This document shows positions 44,558 to 55,000 of a stretch of DNA of 64,000 nucleotides, piece after piece (position 1 is the first letter of the stretch; the number at the start of each line of letters is the position of its first letter). This stretch comes from Corynebacterium meridianum (GTDB taxonomy: Bacteria; Actinomycetota; Actinomycetes; Mycobacteriales; Mycobacteriaceae). The stretch lies in the NCBI RefSeq assembly GCF_016342265.1, contig NZ_JAEIOS010000015.1, positions 310,001 through 374,000 of the forward strand. The letters run 5' to 3'. The notes under the pieces were generated by a model, which was not told where the DNA came from, did not search any database, and was given only the letters and a program-made list of their open reading frames with translations. Position numbers and translations under genes: made by a program.

Positions 44558-46717
44558 ATGGACACCGCTGATTCCGGAGCACGAGAAAGCAACGAACCGA
44601 ACACCGTCACCCCGCCGTTGGCGGCCAGACATCCCGTCATCCGGGAGCACCACGGCTATCGTCTCGTGGACGACTACGAGTGGCTTCGGGACAAGGAATC
44701 GCAGGAGACTCTCGACCACCTGCGCGCGGAGAACGCCTACACCGACGCGATGACCGCCGACCTGGAGAACCTGCGGGAGAACATCTTCGCCGAGATCAGG
44801 TCCCGGGTTAAGGAAACGGACATGTCCGTCCCCACCCGTGCCGGCGGCTGGTGGTACTTCGGTCGGACCGTCGAGGGGTCGAGCTACGGCATCTCCTGCC
44901 GGGTGCCCGCCGAACCCGGGGCCGACGCCTGGGTGCCACCGGTCATCCCGGAGGACGGCACGCTCGAGGGGGAGACGGTCATCCTCGACTGCAACGAACT
45001 CGCCGAGGGGCACGAGTTCTTCGCCCTCGGGGCATCGAGCGTGACCCGTTCGGGCCGTTACCTCGCCTACTCGGTGGACACCGCCGGCGACGAGCGCTTC
45101 ACCCTCCGGATCAAGGACCTGCAGACCGGTCAGCTCCTCGACGACCAGTTGGAGGGCATCTCCTACGGTGCGACCTGGGTGGGCGAGGACTACATCTTCT
45201 ACCAGCGCGTCGACGATGCCTGGCGGCCGGACTCCGTCTGGCGGCACCGGGTCGGCACCCCGCCGGAAGGGGACGTGCGCGTGTTCCACGAGCCGGACGA
45301 GCGGTTCTGGACCGGTGTCGGAACCTCCCGGAGCGAGAAGTTCGTGCTCATCAGCACCGGATCCAAGACCACGAGCGAGACCTGGGTACTGGACATGGAC
45401 GACCCGACGGGAGAGTTCCGGTGTCTGCTCCCGCGCGAGAACGGCATCGAGTATGACGTCGACCACGCCGTCATCGACGGCGAGGACCGCTGGTTGGTCA
45501 CCCACAACGCCGACGGTCCGAACTTCGCCGTCGGGGAGTGTGCCGTCGGCGAGCTCACGGACCTGCGTTCGCTGCGCCAGCTGGTGCCGCACCGTGACGA
45601 CGTCCGGGTCGAGGGCGTGGACACCTACAGGGACTTCATCGTCCTGGCCTACCGCGCCGGGGCCATCGGCCGGGTCGCGGTCATGCGGCTGGATGACGCC
45701 GACGGGTACGGCACCTTCGAGGAGATCCGCTTCGACGAGGAACTGAGCAGTGTCGGCGCCGGCGGACAGCCCGAGTGGGACGCCCCCGTCATCCGGCTCA
45801 GCTACACCTCCTTCGTCACCCCGGCCCAGCTGTACAACTACACCGTCGCCACCGGCGAGCGGGTGCTGCTGAAGGAGCAGGAGGTGCGCGGCGGCTACGA
45901 TCCCCGGGACTACACGGCGACCCGCCTGTGGGTCACCGCCCGCGACGGCGCCCGGATCCCCGTGTCCCTCCTGCACCGCACCGATCTCGACCTGACCCGC
46001 CCGAACCCGACGCTGCTCTACGGCTACGGGTCCTACGAATCCTCCATGGACCCGGGTTTCTCGGTCTCCTGGCTGTCGATGCTCGACCGCGGCATGATCA
46101 CCGCCTTCGCCCACATCCGCGGCGGCGGGGAGATGGGCCGCCTCTGGTACGACAACGGCAAGACGATGTCGAAGAAGAACACCTTCACCGACTTCATCGA
46201 CGTCGCCGATGATCTCCTCGACCGCCGCGTGACCACCCGCGACCAGCTCGTCGCCCTCGGTGGATCCGCCGGTGGTCTGCTCATGGGCGCGGTCGCGAAC
46301 ATGGGCGGCGACAGGTTCCGGGCGATCGAGGCCGTGGTGCCCTTCGTCGACCCCCTGACCAGCATGCTGATGCCGGAACTGCCGCTCACCGTCACCGAAT
46401 GGGAGGAATGGGGGGACCCGCTGCACGACAAGGCCGCGTACGAGTACATGGCCTCCTACGCCCCCTACGAGAACATCGGGGCGAAGCCGTACCCGAACAT
46501 CCTTGCCGTGACCTCGCTGAACGACACCCGGGTGCTCTACGTCGAACCGGCGAAGTGGATCGCGAAGCTCCGTACCACCGCGACGGCGGGCGAATTCCTG
46601 CTGCGCACGGAGATGTCGGCCGGACACGGTGGGGTCTCCGGTCGCTACGAGCGCTGGCGGCAGACCGCGTTCGAGTACGCCTGGTTGATCAACCAGGCGA
46701 CGGGCCGCACCGACTAG
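44558..46717 (+). CDS. ptrB: Oligopeptidase B (protease II)
   Basis: 719 residues, prolyl-oligopeptidase family S9A, cytoplasmic. N-terminal seven-bladed propeller (about residues 70-430) and C-terminal hydrolase domain with the nucleophile in GGSAGGLLMGAVAN, the Asp region in LNDTRVLY and the His in SAGHGGVSGRYE. It cleaves short peptides after Arg or Lys. The start at ATG 44558 is set by the promoter box; a longer frame exists to 44501. ptrB beside purC is also the C. glutamicum order. Confidence 0.95.
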   Translation: MDTADSGARESNEPNTVTPPLAARHPVIREHHGYRLVDDYEWLRDKESQETLDHLRAENAYTDAMTADLENLRENIFAEIRSRVKETDMSVPTRAGGWWYFGRTVEGSSYGISCRVPAEPGADAWVPPVIPEDGTLEGETVILDCNELAEGHEFFALGASSVTRSGRYLAYSVDTAGDERFTLRIKDLQTGQLLDDQLEGISYGATWVGEDYIFYQRVDDAWRPDSVWRHRVGTPPEGDVRVFHEPDERFWTGVGTSRSEKFVLISTGSKTTSETWVLDMDDPTGEFRCLLPRENGIEYDVDHAVIDGEDRWLVTHNADGPNFAVGECAVGELTDLRSLRQLVPHRDDVRVEGVDTYRDFIVLAYRAGAIGRVAVMRLDDADGYGTFEEIRFDEELSSVGAGGQPEWDAPVIRLSYTSFVTPAQLYNYTVATGERVLLKEQEVRGGYDPRDYTATRLWVTARDGARIPVSLLHRTDLDLTRPNPTLLYGYGSYESSMDPGFSVSWLSMLDRGMITAFAHIRGGGEMGRLWYDNGKTMSKKNTFTDFIDVADDLLDRRVTTRDQLVALGGSAGGLLMGAVANMGGDRFRAIEAVVPFVDPLTSMLMPELPLTVTEWEEWGDPLHDKAAYEYMASYAPYENIGAKPYPNILAVTSLNDTRVLYVEPAKWIAKLRTTATAGEFLLRTEMSAGHGGVSGRYERWRQTAFEYAWLINQATGRTD

Positions 46718-46806
46718 TCCGGAGTGACGCGTGCCGGCGTCCGGTCGTGCCCGGGTGGCGTGATGGTGCCGGCCCCGCATGGGGGTGATTGAGGGGGCTG
46801 CAGGGC

Positions 46807-46831
46807 AGGGGTATTTTCTGGCATACCCCCT
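46807..46831. promoter_or_regulatory. Inverted repeat upstream of dctA (possible RamA site)
   Basis: AGGGGTAT, 8 bases, ATACCCCCT. Runs of four or five G (or C) between A/T match the loose RamA binding consensus described in C. glutamicum. It lies about 95 bases upstream of the dctA promoter. Confidence 0.4.
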
Positions 46832-46925
46832 GATTACAGCGTTTTTGCTGCCGCGTCTGAGCAGGACGTAGCGCGGGGTGGTCGACTGTCACCTTCGTGG
46901 CGTAGGAGATTCGGTTCCGGGGGCG

Positions 46926-46954
46926 TTGCTCCGGGGTGTCCGTGGGCGTACTGT
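46926..46954 (+). promoter_or_regulatory. Promoter of dctA
   Basis: TTGCTC (46926-46931), exact 17-base spacer, TACTGT (46949-46954). Expected start near 46961, giving a leader of 65-80 bases. The 308 bases between ptrB and dctA hold no gene. Confidence 0.6.
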
Positions 46955-47026
46955 CACCACATCGCCGGGCGAACTCCGGCCACGTACCAACCCACCACGG
47001 GCCGGAGCCAGTCTCCGGCCCCGCTC

Positions 47027-48487
47027 ATGAATGGACTTCCCATGACGCAATCCGGTTCCCTGCCCGTCGCGCAGGGTCCCACCGCCTCCGGTCCGCGGAT
47101 CGCCGAGCCGAAGACGAAGAAGGACAGCACCCACTGGCTCTACATCGCGGTCATCGTCGCCGTCGTCGCAGGCATCGCGTTCGGTCTGATCGCGCCCGAG
47201 GCCGCCGCCGGTTTCAAGGTCGTCGGCACGATGTTCGTGTCCCTGATCAAGATGATGATCTCCCCGGTGATCTTCTGCACCATCGTCCTCGGCATCGGCT
47301 CCGTCCGGGCGGCGGCCTCCGTCGGCAAGGCCGGCGGCATCGCGCTCACCTACTTCATCACGATGTCCACCTTCGCCCTCGGCATCGGCCTGGTCGTCGG
47401 AAACCTGATCCAGCCCGGTGACGGCCTGAACATCGAGGCCACCCGGGACGCGGGACAGAGCTTCGCGTCCAAGGCCGAGCACGGCGGCGGCACCATCGGC
47501 TTCATCCAGTCGATCATCCCCGAGACGATCTTCTCCGCGCTGACCTCCGGCTCCGTCCTGCAGACCCTCTTCATCGCCCTCCTCGTCGGGTTCGCGCTCC
47601 AGTCGCTCGGGCGCACCGGGGAACCGATTCTCGCCGGCATCGCGCACCTGCAGAAGCTCGTGTTCAAGATGCTGACGATGATCCTGTGGCTCGCCCCGAT
47701 CGGCGCGTTCGGCGCCATCGCCGGCGTCGTCGGCGCGACCGGAATCGACGCGGTCAAGCAGCTCGCGATCCTCATGATCGCGTTCTACATCACCTGTGTG
47801 ATCTTCATCTTCGGTGTCCTCGGCGCCGTGCTCCGTGTCTTCGGCGGATTCAACATCTTCAAGCTGGCGAAGTACCTGGCCCGCGAGTACCTGCTCATCG
47901 TCGCTACGTCGTCCTCCGAGTCCGCCCTGCCGAACCTCATGCGCAAGATGGAGCACATCGGCGTCGAGAAGCCCACCGTCGGCATCGTCGTCCCGACCGG
48001 CTACTCCTTCAACCTCGACGGCACCGCGATCTACCTCACCATGGCCTCGATCTTCATCTCCGACGCAATGAACAAGCCGCTCGCCATGGGTGAGCAGATC
48101 AGCCTGCTCGTCTTCATGATCATCGCGTCCAAGGGCGCCGCGGGCGTCTCCGGTGCGGGTATCGCCACCCTCGCCGCCGGCCTGCAGTCCCACCGCCCCG
48201 AGCTCCTCGACGGCGTCGGCATCATCGTGGGCATCGACCGGTTCATGTCCGAGGCCCGCGCGCTGACCAACTTCTCCGGAAACGCCGTGGCCACCCTGCT
48301 GGTCGGCCGCTGGACCGGGACGATCGACAGCCAGCGTGTCCATGACGTCCTCGACGGAAAGATCCCCTACATCGAGTCCGAGGTGGACGACACCGTCGAC
48401 CTGAAGAACCCGACCGTGGTCAACCCCGCCACGGAACGGCTCCAGCCCACCCCGCAGGTGGACCTGGACGCATACCGGAGCCACTAG
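47027..48487 (+). CDS. dctA: C4-dicarboxylate transporter DctA (DAACS family)
   Basis: 486 residues, proton- or sodium-coupled uptake of succinate, fumarate and malate. Hallmarks: the Ser-rich hairpin LIVATSSSESALPNLM, the SFNLDGTAIYLTMASIFI segment in TM7, and GAAGVSGAGIATLA in hairpin 2, followed by IVGIDRFMSEARALTNFSGNAVATLLV. The extended N-terminus (about 30 residues) is hydrophilic. ATG 47042 (five residues shorter) is an equally possible start with GGA upstream. The C. glutamicum orthologue sits at the same place and is regulated by RamA and a two-component system. Confidence 0.95.
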   Translation: MNGLPMTQSGSLPVAQGPTASGPRIAEPKTKKDSTHWLYIAVIVAVVAGIAFGLIAPEAAAGFKVVGTMFVSLIKMMISPVIFCTIVLGIGSVRAAASVGKAGGIALTYFITMSTFALGIGLVVGNLIQPGDGLNIEATRDAGQSFASKAEHGGGTIGFIQSIIPETIFSALTSGSVLQTLFIALLVGFALQSLGRTGEPILAGIAHLQKLVFKMLTMILWLAPIGAFGAIAGVVGATGIDAVKQLAILMIAFYITCVIFIFGVLGAVLRVFGGFNIFKLAKYLAREYLLIVATSSSESALPNLMRKMEHIGVEKPTVGIVVPTGYSFNLDGTAIYLTMASIFISDAMNKPLAMGEQISLLVFMIIASKGAAGVSGAGIATLAAGLQSHRPELLDGVGIIVGIDRFMSEARALTNFSGNAVATLLVGRWTGTIDSQRVHDVLDGKIPYIESEVDDTVDLKNPTVVNPATERLQPTPQVDLDAYRSH

Positions 48488-48490
48488 ACT
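48485..48490 (+). promoter_or_regulatory. -10 box, leaderless promoter of mpx
   Basis: TAGACT, 8 bases before the ATG at 48499. Its TAG is the dctA stop codon. Confidence 0.5.
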
Positions 48491-48498
48491 CGGACGGT

Positions 48499-48978
48499 AT
48501 GAGTTCCCTCCACCACATTCCCGTGACCACGCTCGACGGCCGTGACACCACCATGGCCGACTGGGCCGGCCACGTCCTGCTCATCGTCAACACCGCCAGC
48601 GAGTGCGGTCTGACCGGACAGTACGAGGGGCTGCAGGACGTCTACGACGAGTTCCGCATGCGCGGCTTCTTCGTCATCGGTGTCCCCTGCAACCAGTTCG
48701 GCGCGCAGGAGCCGGGCGACGCGGGGGAGATCGCCGAGTTCTGCTCCTCGACGTACGGAGTGTCTTTCCCGCTGCTCGCCAAGACGGACGTCAACGGGGA
48801 GAACGAGCACCCCCTCTACACCTTCCTCAAGAAGGAGACCGGTGGGGAGGACATCTCCTGGAACTTCGAGAAGTTCGTCGTCGATGAGGCGGGAGAGGTC
48901 CTCGGGCGCTTCGACCCCCGGACCGATCCGGAGGACGACGAGATCATCGAACTGATCGAGGCGAACCTCCCGATCTGA
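48499..48978 (+). CDS. mpx: Glutathione-peroxidase-family thiol peroxidase (mycothiol peroxidase)
   Basis: 159 residues. Peroxidatic Cys36 in NTASECGLT (an ordinary TGC codon, not selenocysteine), Gln in CNQFG and the Trp-Asn of ISWNFEKF complete the GPx tetrad. A second Cys at 82 (FCSSTYG) is the usual resolving-Cys position of non-animal members. Actinobacteria lack glutathione; C. glutamicum Mpx at this position uses mycothiol/mycoredoxin or thioredoxin. Cytosolic. Confidence 0.92.
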   Translation: MSSLHHIPVTTLDGRDTTMADWAGHVLLIVNTASECGLTGQYEGLQDVYDEFRMRGFFVIGVPCNQFGAQEPGDAGEIAEFCSSTYGVSFPLLAKTDVNGENEHPLYTFLKKETGGEDISWNFEKFVVDEAGEVLGRFDPRTDPEDDEIIELIEANLPI

Positions 48979-49053
48979 CCGTGCGGGGTCTTCGGCAGGC
49001 GAAGGGCATCGTCGCCGCACGCGCCGGGTGCACCGCACCCACCCCACCCCCGT

Positions 49054-49116
49054 ACGGTGACTCCGGCCCGGCCGCCCGGTGAAAACCCGGTGAAATGCCG
49101 CGGACTCCCCGGTGAC
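49054..49116 (+). promoter_or_regulatory. Array of PhoR-type half-sites upstream of phoD
   Basis: CCGGTGAA at 49076-49083 and again at 49087-49094, with three bases between: the same geometry as the C. glutamicum PhoR site CCTGTGAA-N3-CCTGTGAA, differing at one position per half-site. ACGGTGAC at 49054 and CCGGTGAC at 49109 lie exactly 22 bases (two 11-base steps) on either side. The array is 140-200 bases before the phoD start. The 277-base gap otherwise shows no gene. Confidence 0.6.
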
Positions 49117-49255
49117 ATCACCCGGCGGATGGCTCTGAACTGCGGAAATGGCGCCGGCCACGCTCCCCGGGCATTGATACCGTGCTGCGGTACCCCCGGG
49201 CGGAACAGCTCCCCCGGAGGCAGCCACCCACCGGACCAGCCCAGGGGACCCGAGA

Positions 49256-51046
49256 ATGCCGCACGCCGCACGTCCTTCGCCCGGTCGAGCCGAGATCCGT
49301 GGTCTCGACCGCCGCACCTTCCTCCGGAGCACCGCCCTCGCCGGCGCGGCACTCGCGGGAACCCGCATTGCGTCCACGATGCCGGTCGCGTACGCCGATC
49401 CGGCCACCCCGGACGGCTCCGCCTTCCTGCACTCCGTCGCGTCCGGTGACCCACTCCCGGACGCCGTCATCATCTGGACCCGCGTCACCCCCACGCCGGA
49501 GGCGACCCCCGGCTCCGGACTCGGCGACAACACCACCGTGCGATGGGAGGTTGCACTCGACCCCGGGTTCAGCCGCATCGTGCGCGGCGGCAGCGAACAC
49601 ACGAGCGCCGCGTTCGACCACACGGTGAAGATCGACGTCACCGGACTGGCCCCCGCGACGACCTACTTCTACCGCTTCACCGTCCTCGACGGTCCCTCCG
49701 CCGGTTCCGTGTCCCGGACGGGCCGCACCCGGACAGCGCCGGGACGCTTCGACCACACCGCGAACGTCCGCTTCGGTGTCACCAGCTGCGCCAACTACGA
49801 GGCCGGCTTCTTCCTCGGCTACCGGGACATGGCCGCCCGCGACGACATCGAGTTCGTGCTGCACCTCGGCGACTACACCTACGAGTACGAGACCGGTGGC
49901 TACACCGGGACATACGGCACCGTCGCCCGGCCCGTGCAGCCACCGCACCGGACGGTGAGTCTCGCGGACTACCGGATCCGGCAGGGCTGCTACCACCGGG
50001 ACCCGCACCTCGCGGATCTGCACGCCGCGAAACCGATGGTCTGCATCTGGGACGATCACGAGTTCGCCGACAACACCTGGCGGGCGGGGGCCACGGGCGA
50101 CAACGAGTGGTCCGGCGCCGAGTTCGCCGCGCTCAAGTCGGCCGCGACCCGCGCCTACTTCGAGTGGATGCCGGTACGTACCCAGGGTGCCGCGGACGAC
50201 CGGCACCTCTACCGCACCCTGCGGTGGGGCAGGCTCATGGAACTGATCATCCCCGATCTGCGCAGCTACCGGGACGTCCAGATCGAACAGGGGCCGGCGA
50301 ACGTCACCGATCCGGACTTCCTCCGAGCGGTCGGACGGGACTCCCGTTCCATGCTCGGGCAGACCCAGTTCGACTGGCTCACCGACGCGGTGACCACCTC
50401 GACCGCCCAGTGGCAGATGATCGGCAACGAGGTGATGTTCGCGCCGCTGACCATCCCCGACACCCTCGACCCCGTCATCCACGACTGGCTGGTCAACCAA
50501 CTCGGGATCCCGACCAACGGGCTGGCCGTGAACACGGACCAGTGGGACGGCTACATGGCCGAACGGCAACGCCTCATCGACGCGATCGTCGCCGCCGGGC
50601 GGAATGACGTGGTGTTCCTCACCGGTGACATCCACACCTCGTGGGCCGCCAACATCCCCCGCGACGCCTTCACCTACCGCCGGATGCGCGGCGGGGAGGC
50701 GGCAGCCACGGAGTTCGTCGCTCCGTCGATCACGGGTGCCTCCGTCTTCGACGCCGTCACGGACAACCGCGCGTACGAGGCGGTCACGGCACCCGCGATG
50801 GTCTCCGCGCAGCTGACCCTGCGGGACCTCGACCCCTGGTTCAAGTGGATCGACCTGCGCTACCACGGGTATCTCTGCATCGACGTCACGCCCGAACGCA
50901 CCCAGGCCGACTGGTTCCACACGGCCACGGTCCTCGATCCGGACGCCCCCTCCTACTGGGCGCAGAGCTACGCCACCGCGGCGGGACACCCCGGGACCCA
51001 CCGGGTGGACGCCCCCGTCGACGTGGTCCGCTCCGCGTTCGGGTGA
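49256..51046 (+). CDS. phoD: Tat-exported alkaline phosphatase D family protein
   Basis: 596 residues. Twin-arginine signal (DRRTFLRSTALAGAALA, Arg19-Arg20) with a probable cleavage after AYA. The N-terminal PhoD domain and the metallophosphatase core follow: HLGDYTYEYETGGYTG, IWDDHEFADNTW, and FLTGDIHTSWAANIP supply the metal ligands. PhoD enzymes are Fe/Ca phosphodiesterase-phosphomonoesterases that release phosphate outside the cell under starvation. The upstream PhoR-type array fits that role. It could act on other esters, including teichoic-type polymers. Confidence 0.92.
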   Translation: MPHAARPSPGRAEIRGLDRRTFLRSTALAGAALAGTRIASTMPVAYADPATPDGSAFLHSVASGDPLPDAVIIWTRVTPTPEATPGSGLGDNTTVRWEVALDPGFSRIVRGGSEHTSAAFDHTVKIDVTGLAPATTYFYRFTVLDGPSAGSVSRTGRTRTAPGRFDHTANVRFGVTSCANYEAGFFLGYRDMAARDDIEFVLHLGDYTYEYETGGYTGTYGTVARPVQPPHRTVSLADYRIRQGCYHRDPHLADLHAAKPMVCIWDDHEFADNTWRAGATGDNEWSGAEFAALKSAATRAYFEWMPVRTQGAADDRHLYRTLRWGRLMELIIPDLRSYRDVQIEQGPANVTDPDFLRAVGRDSRSMLGQTQFDWLTDAVTTSTAQWQMIGNEVMFAPLTIPDTLDPVIHDWLVNQLGIPTNGLAVNTDQWDGYMAERQRLIDAIVAAGRNDVVFLTGDIHTSWAANIPRDAFTYRRMRGGEAAATEFVAPSITGASVFDAVTDNRAYEAVTAPAMVSAQLTLRDLDPWFKWIDLRYHGYLCIDVTPERTQADWFHTATVLDPDAPSYWAQSYATAAGHPGTHRVDAPVDVVRSAFG

Positions 51047-51192
51047 GGAGGGGGCGCCTGCCGACAAAACAACGGTGACCGCAGGTGCGCTGTCGTTGTA
51101 GTGTTTTTTCGCAGAGGAACATTCACGGACCCGGTACCGGGACCGTGTAACCACGGTGCGGTCCCCGCACCTTCCCGGATTGGGAGATCCCC

Positions 51193-52065
51193 ATGACAGA
51201 CAGTGCCCCCGCACTGCAGTGGATCGACGTCGACGGCTATCAGCTGGCGCTGGATGGCGGGGAGATCCGCTGCCGCAACGCCCGCGGAAAACCGCTGAAG
51301 ACAATCCCCGCCAAAGTGCGGAAGACGGAGGCCTTCGACTCCCTCACCGCCACCCGCGAACTGCTCATCCGTCACGACGAGAGATGCCGTTCCACGGTCC
51401 TCGGGTGGTTCCTGAACGGCGACGAGGTCCCCCTCGCCCTGATCGCGGCCGTCTGGGAGGACAGCGCCTGGCGCCACTGGCTGGCCGGTCTCCTCATCCA
51501 CTCCGGCACCGTCACCGGTCTGCTGCACGAAATCGATGGCCGCGGGCTGCACCTGATCGGCCCGGACGGCGCGATCACCACCCTGGCCGTCACCGGCACC
51601 GGGACGCTGAACTTCCCGCACCCGGCCGAGATACCCGGAATCGCCGCCTGGCGCGAGCTCGCCACCGGAGCGGGAATCCACCAGCACACCGAACAGCTGT
51701 TCCGCGAGACACACCCCAGGCCCGGGAACGAGGAGACGCTGCGTGCCTCCCTCGGCGCCTACGCGGACGGCACCTACGAGGAAACCTCCGAGCTCCTCGA
51801 ACGCGCCCGCGACGCCGGGTTCGTCGCCGGCCTCGACGGTATCCGCGTCACGGTACGGGAATCAGGTGAGCTGACCACAGCGGTCCTCGAGTTGAGGACC
51901 TACGGACCCGACGACGGTGCGGACCTCGACCACCTGTACTTCGAACGCGACGGGCGGACGATCAGCCCGGAGTACGTCGGCCCCGTCGCCTACTCCGAGG
52001 CGATCCGCATGGGGGAGTACATCCACGCCGGCAGCACCCCGGAAACCGAAACAGACGGATGGTAG
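51193..52065 (+). CDS. DUF4132 (MolR-like) domain protein
   Basis: 290 residues, essentially a lone DUF4132 domain. Family features: an opening beta hairpin and 'GGEIRCRNARGKPLKTIPAKVRK', a helical LLGW-type middle, GLHLIGPDGAITTL, NFPHPAEIPGIAAWRELATG and HQHTEQLFRETHPRPGNEETL. DUF4132 normally forms the C-terminus of long WGR- or solenoid-containing MolR-like proteins; here it stands alone and its stop is 4 bases before the start of a 1541-residue partner. Function unknown. A TAGTGT hexamer at 51099-51104 may be the -10 of the pair. Confidence 0.8.
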   Translation: MTDSAPALQWIDVDGYQLALDGGEIRCRNARGKPLKTIPAKVRKTEAFDSLTATRELLIRHDERCRSTVLGWFLNGDEVPLALIAAVWEDSAWRHWLAGLLIHSGTVTGLLHEIDGRGLHLIGPDGAITTLAVTGTGTLNFPHPAEIPGIAAWRELATGAGIHQHTEQLFRETHPRPGNEETLRASLGAYADGTYEETSELLERARDAGFVAGLDGIRVTVRESGELTTAVLELRTYGPDDGADLDHLYFERDGRTISPEYVGPVAYSEAIRMGEYIHAGSTPETETDGW

Positions 52066-52069
52066 CGCC

Positions 52070-55000
52070 ATGGCCGACAGAGAAACGATGTCCACCCCGC
52101 ACGCCGTCGACCCGGAGCTTGACCGCGGCGCGATCCTACCCCCGGAAACGGAAGCACCAGTCAACACCCGGTCTGTCCCCCTGATGGCCGCGACCTACAC
52201 TTCTCCCGCGCACACCATCGTGCGGCTCGTCGCGGAGCCCCTGCTGGTGGCCGAGGACACTGCCCTCGCAACCCAGGGGTTCACCCGCACCCGCACGGCC
52301 GGAGTCGGACAGATACGTCCGACGGCGATCGGTTTCCCGGCCTGGCCGATCCTGGTGGACCCGGGCAACGCCCGCCAGACCCTGAACCTCGTGGGCGACG
52401 TTGAATGGGCGCGCCGGGTGGCGCACTCGCGCCCCGGGGACGTGAAGAAACGCTTCGAGAAACTCGCCGCCGAACTCATGGCCTCGGCCCCACACCTCGT
52501 CCCGCCGCTCTTCGAGGAGATCGCGCGGATCCTCCACGACGTCGGCAACGACGCGCTGGCCCTGCAGTTCTTCGGCCGTGCCCGCGAGATCGAACGCGCC
52601 CACGACGTTCCCGTCGACCCCGACCGCCACCGCGCCGTATTCACCGAATTCTCGTCCCTGGGCATCGTGGGTGCCGGAGAAATGACCGCCGAAGCCGAGT
52701 CCGCCGTCCGGCGTTTCGCGGACCCCGGGGACGCCTTCGACTACCTCCTCGAGCTCAACACGGCCCGGATCGCCGTGGGCGGCCGGCCCCCCTACGCCGA
52801 TCTCGCCCGTGATCTCCGCGACGTCGGCGCCGCCGCGGGGCTTGACCCCGACCGGGTGGATGAGCTGCTCCTCGGGAACGTGATCGGACTCGCGGCCGTT
52901 CGCCGGGCGCCGGCGGAGTTCTTCGACTCCGTACGGGACTCCCTGATCCGCCACATCGGACGGCACCCGGAGACGGCGTCGTGGTTCCTCGAGGTGCGCC
53001 CCCGCGAACTCGGGGTCGACGACTACCTCCTCCTGCTCCGGGACAGCGGGATCTGGCGGTCCGTCACCGCCGATCCCCGAGCCACCGGTGACCTGCTCCT
53101 CCGCCTGGTCGACGAGCTTCGCGGCGGTGCGGCCGGGGAGGTACCCGCCACCCCGCACCTGATCGAGGTCATCGACGCCTGCCACGACGCACTGGCGGGC
53201 AGGCGAAGCGGTTCCCGCGACCTCCGGAGCCTCAGCCTCGACCTTCTCGACGCGCTGTGCGCCGCCGGAGTGGTTTTCGCGCCCCGGTCCTTCCGCGACC
53301 CGGTCCGGGCCGATTCCCTGGACGAACCGTGGCTGTGCTGGCTGGAGGGTGAGCATGAGGACGCCGGGCAACCCCGCAGAGATCTGGGCCACCTCGCCGC
53401 CGACCCGGTCCTCGGGCCCGTCGCCGCCCGGAGCCTCGACCCCGGTTTCCTAACGCACCACGCCGACACCGTGCTCGGCCACCCCGGCGCGACCGCGCTG
53501 CTGAACATGCGGTTGACCGACTTCGCCGCGGAGCGCGCGGCCGCCACGGGGAGCTTCGAGGCGCTCGAGCGATTCCTCGACGGGCCGGTCAAACGACTGC
53601 GGGACCCCAGGATCGACGAGTCCAACCCCGGTGCGATCGAGCGCATCTTCGCCTTCGATCGGGCCGAGGAGCTCGCGGCGGCGCTCCGCTCCGGAATGGC
53701 GGTGGAGTACACCTTCCCCGCCCTGGAGGAGGCGGTGGAGCGCGTGCGTACCCTCGCCGCCGACACCGACACCCGCCGCACCGTGCCCGGTGGCTGGGAG
53801 TTCGATCCCCTGAAGATCCACGAGAGCTGGCCGCTGCACGCCGTCAGCTGCGGCGGATTCGTCGTGGTGTTCGACGGCGACGGCATCGTGTGCGAGTTGC
53901 AGGTCCCCGGGGAGGTCGGCGAGTTCGTCGGTGTGCGGACGGTGGGCAACCGTGTCCGGGTCAGCTACAAAGCCCGCCACGCCCACGAGGAGAGTGTCTT
54001 CTGGAGCGGCGACGATGCGGGGCACGACACCGGGGAGCTCGTCACGTCGGTGGAGGGTTCGGCCAGCTGGGAGATCGACGCCGGCAGGATCACCGCGAAC
54101 GGGCTGATCACCGACGGCGATGTCACCGCGAACCGTTGGCAGTCACCCGTGCTGGTCACCCCGTCGGCCGTCGTCGGCGTGCGGTCCCTGGTGCACCACG
54201 CCTGCCCGCGCTTCGATCCCCGGACCGGCGAGAGTCTCGGGGAGATCGACCTGCGGCTCTGGCCCGAACGCCTCACCGAACTCGGCGTCCCCGTCGGCGA
54301 CCTCGACCTGGGTGTTCTTCCGCCCGCGGTGTGGGAGTTCCCCGCCGACCCCGACGCGGACCGGGACACGGTGCACAGGATGGAGTATGCCACCTGTCTG
54401 CCCGTCATCACCGGCACCACGGCGGACAGCCTCACCGGGCACTGCGGCGGCTGGCACCTGAACTTCCCGGTGGATCACGGCCCGTTCCACCACATCATCG
54501 GCCCGCTGGGGACATTCCGTATTCCCCGGGACCGGCGGCTCAGCCCGACCACGGCGATCGCCCGCCCGGGCGGGGGAGTCGTCGTCAACTGCGCCGACGG
54601 ATTCATCGACGCGGACACCGGACGCAGGCTCCCACTGAGTCTCGAGGGGGACGGCCGCCACAGCTACCTCGACCATCTTCCGGACACCTGTCTCCACTTC
54701 CTCTCCGCCCGCGATGAGACCCTCAGCACCAGGTTGCGCACCGTCACCGCGGGCGATGTCGCCCCGCTGCTCGACGACGGTCTCACCCCCGGTCACCGGC
54801 GCGAACTCATCGCCGAGCGCCTCGGAACCCGGGACGCGGTGGTCATCGACGCCATCGACGGACTCGTGCGGCGCAGCGCGGAAGTGGCGCGGAAGATGAA
54901 CGAGATCCACCCCCCGGTCGACAAACAGGTCCGGGTTCCCGACATCAGCGAGGACCTCGACGCCTACATCCACGGGTACCTGGGGACCGGTGGTGGCGGG

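Noticed and set aside
48604..48612. Possible selenocysteine in the glutathione-peroxidase-like protein
   Set aside because: The active-site codon is TGC, and no in-frame TGA occurs; it is a Cys enzyme.
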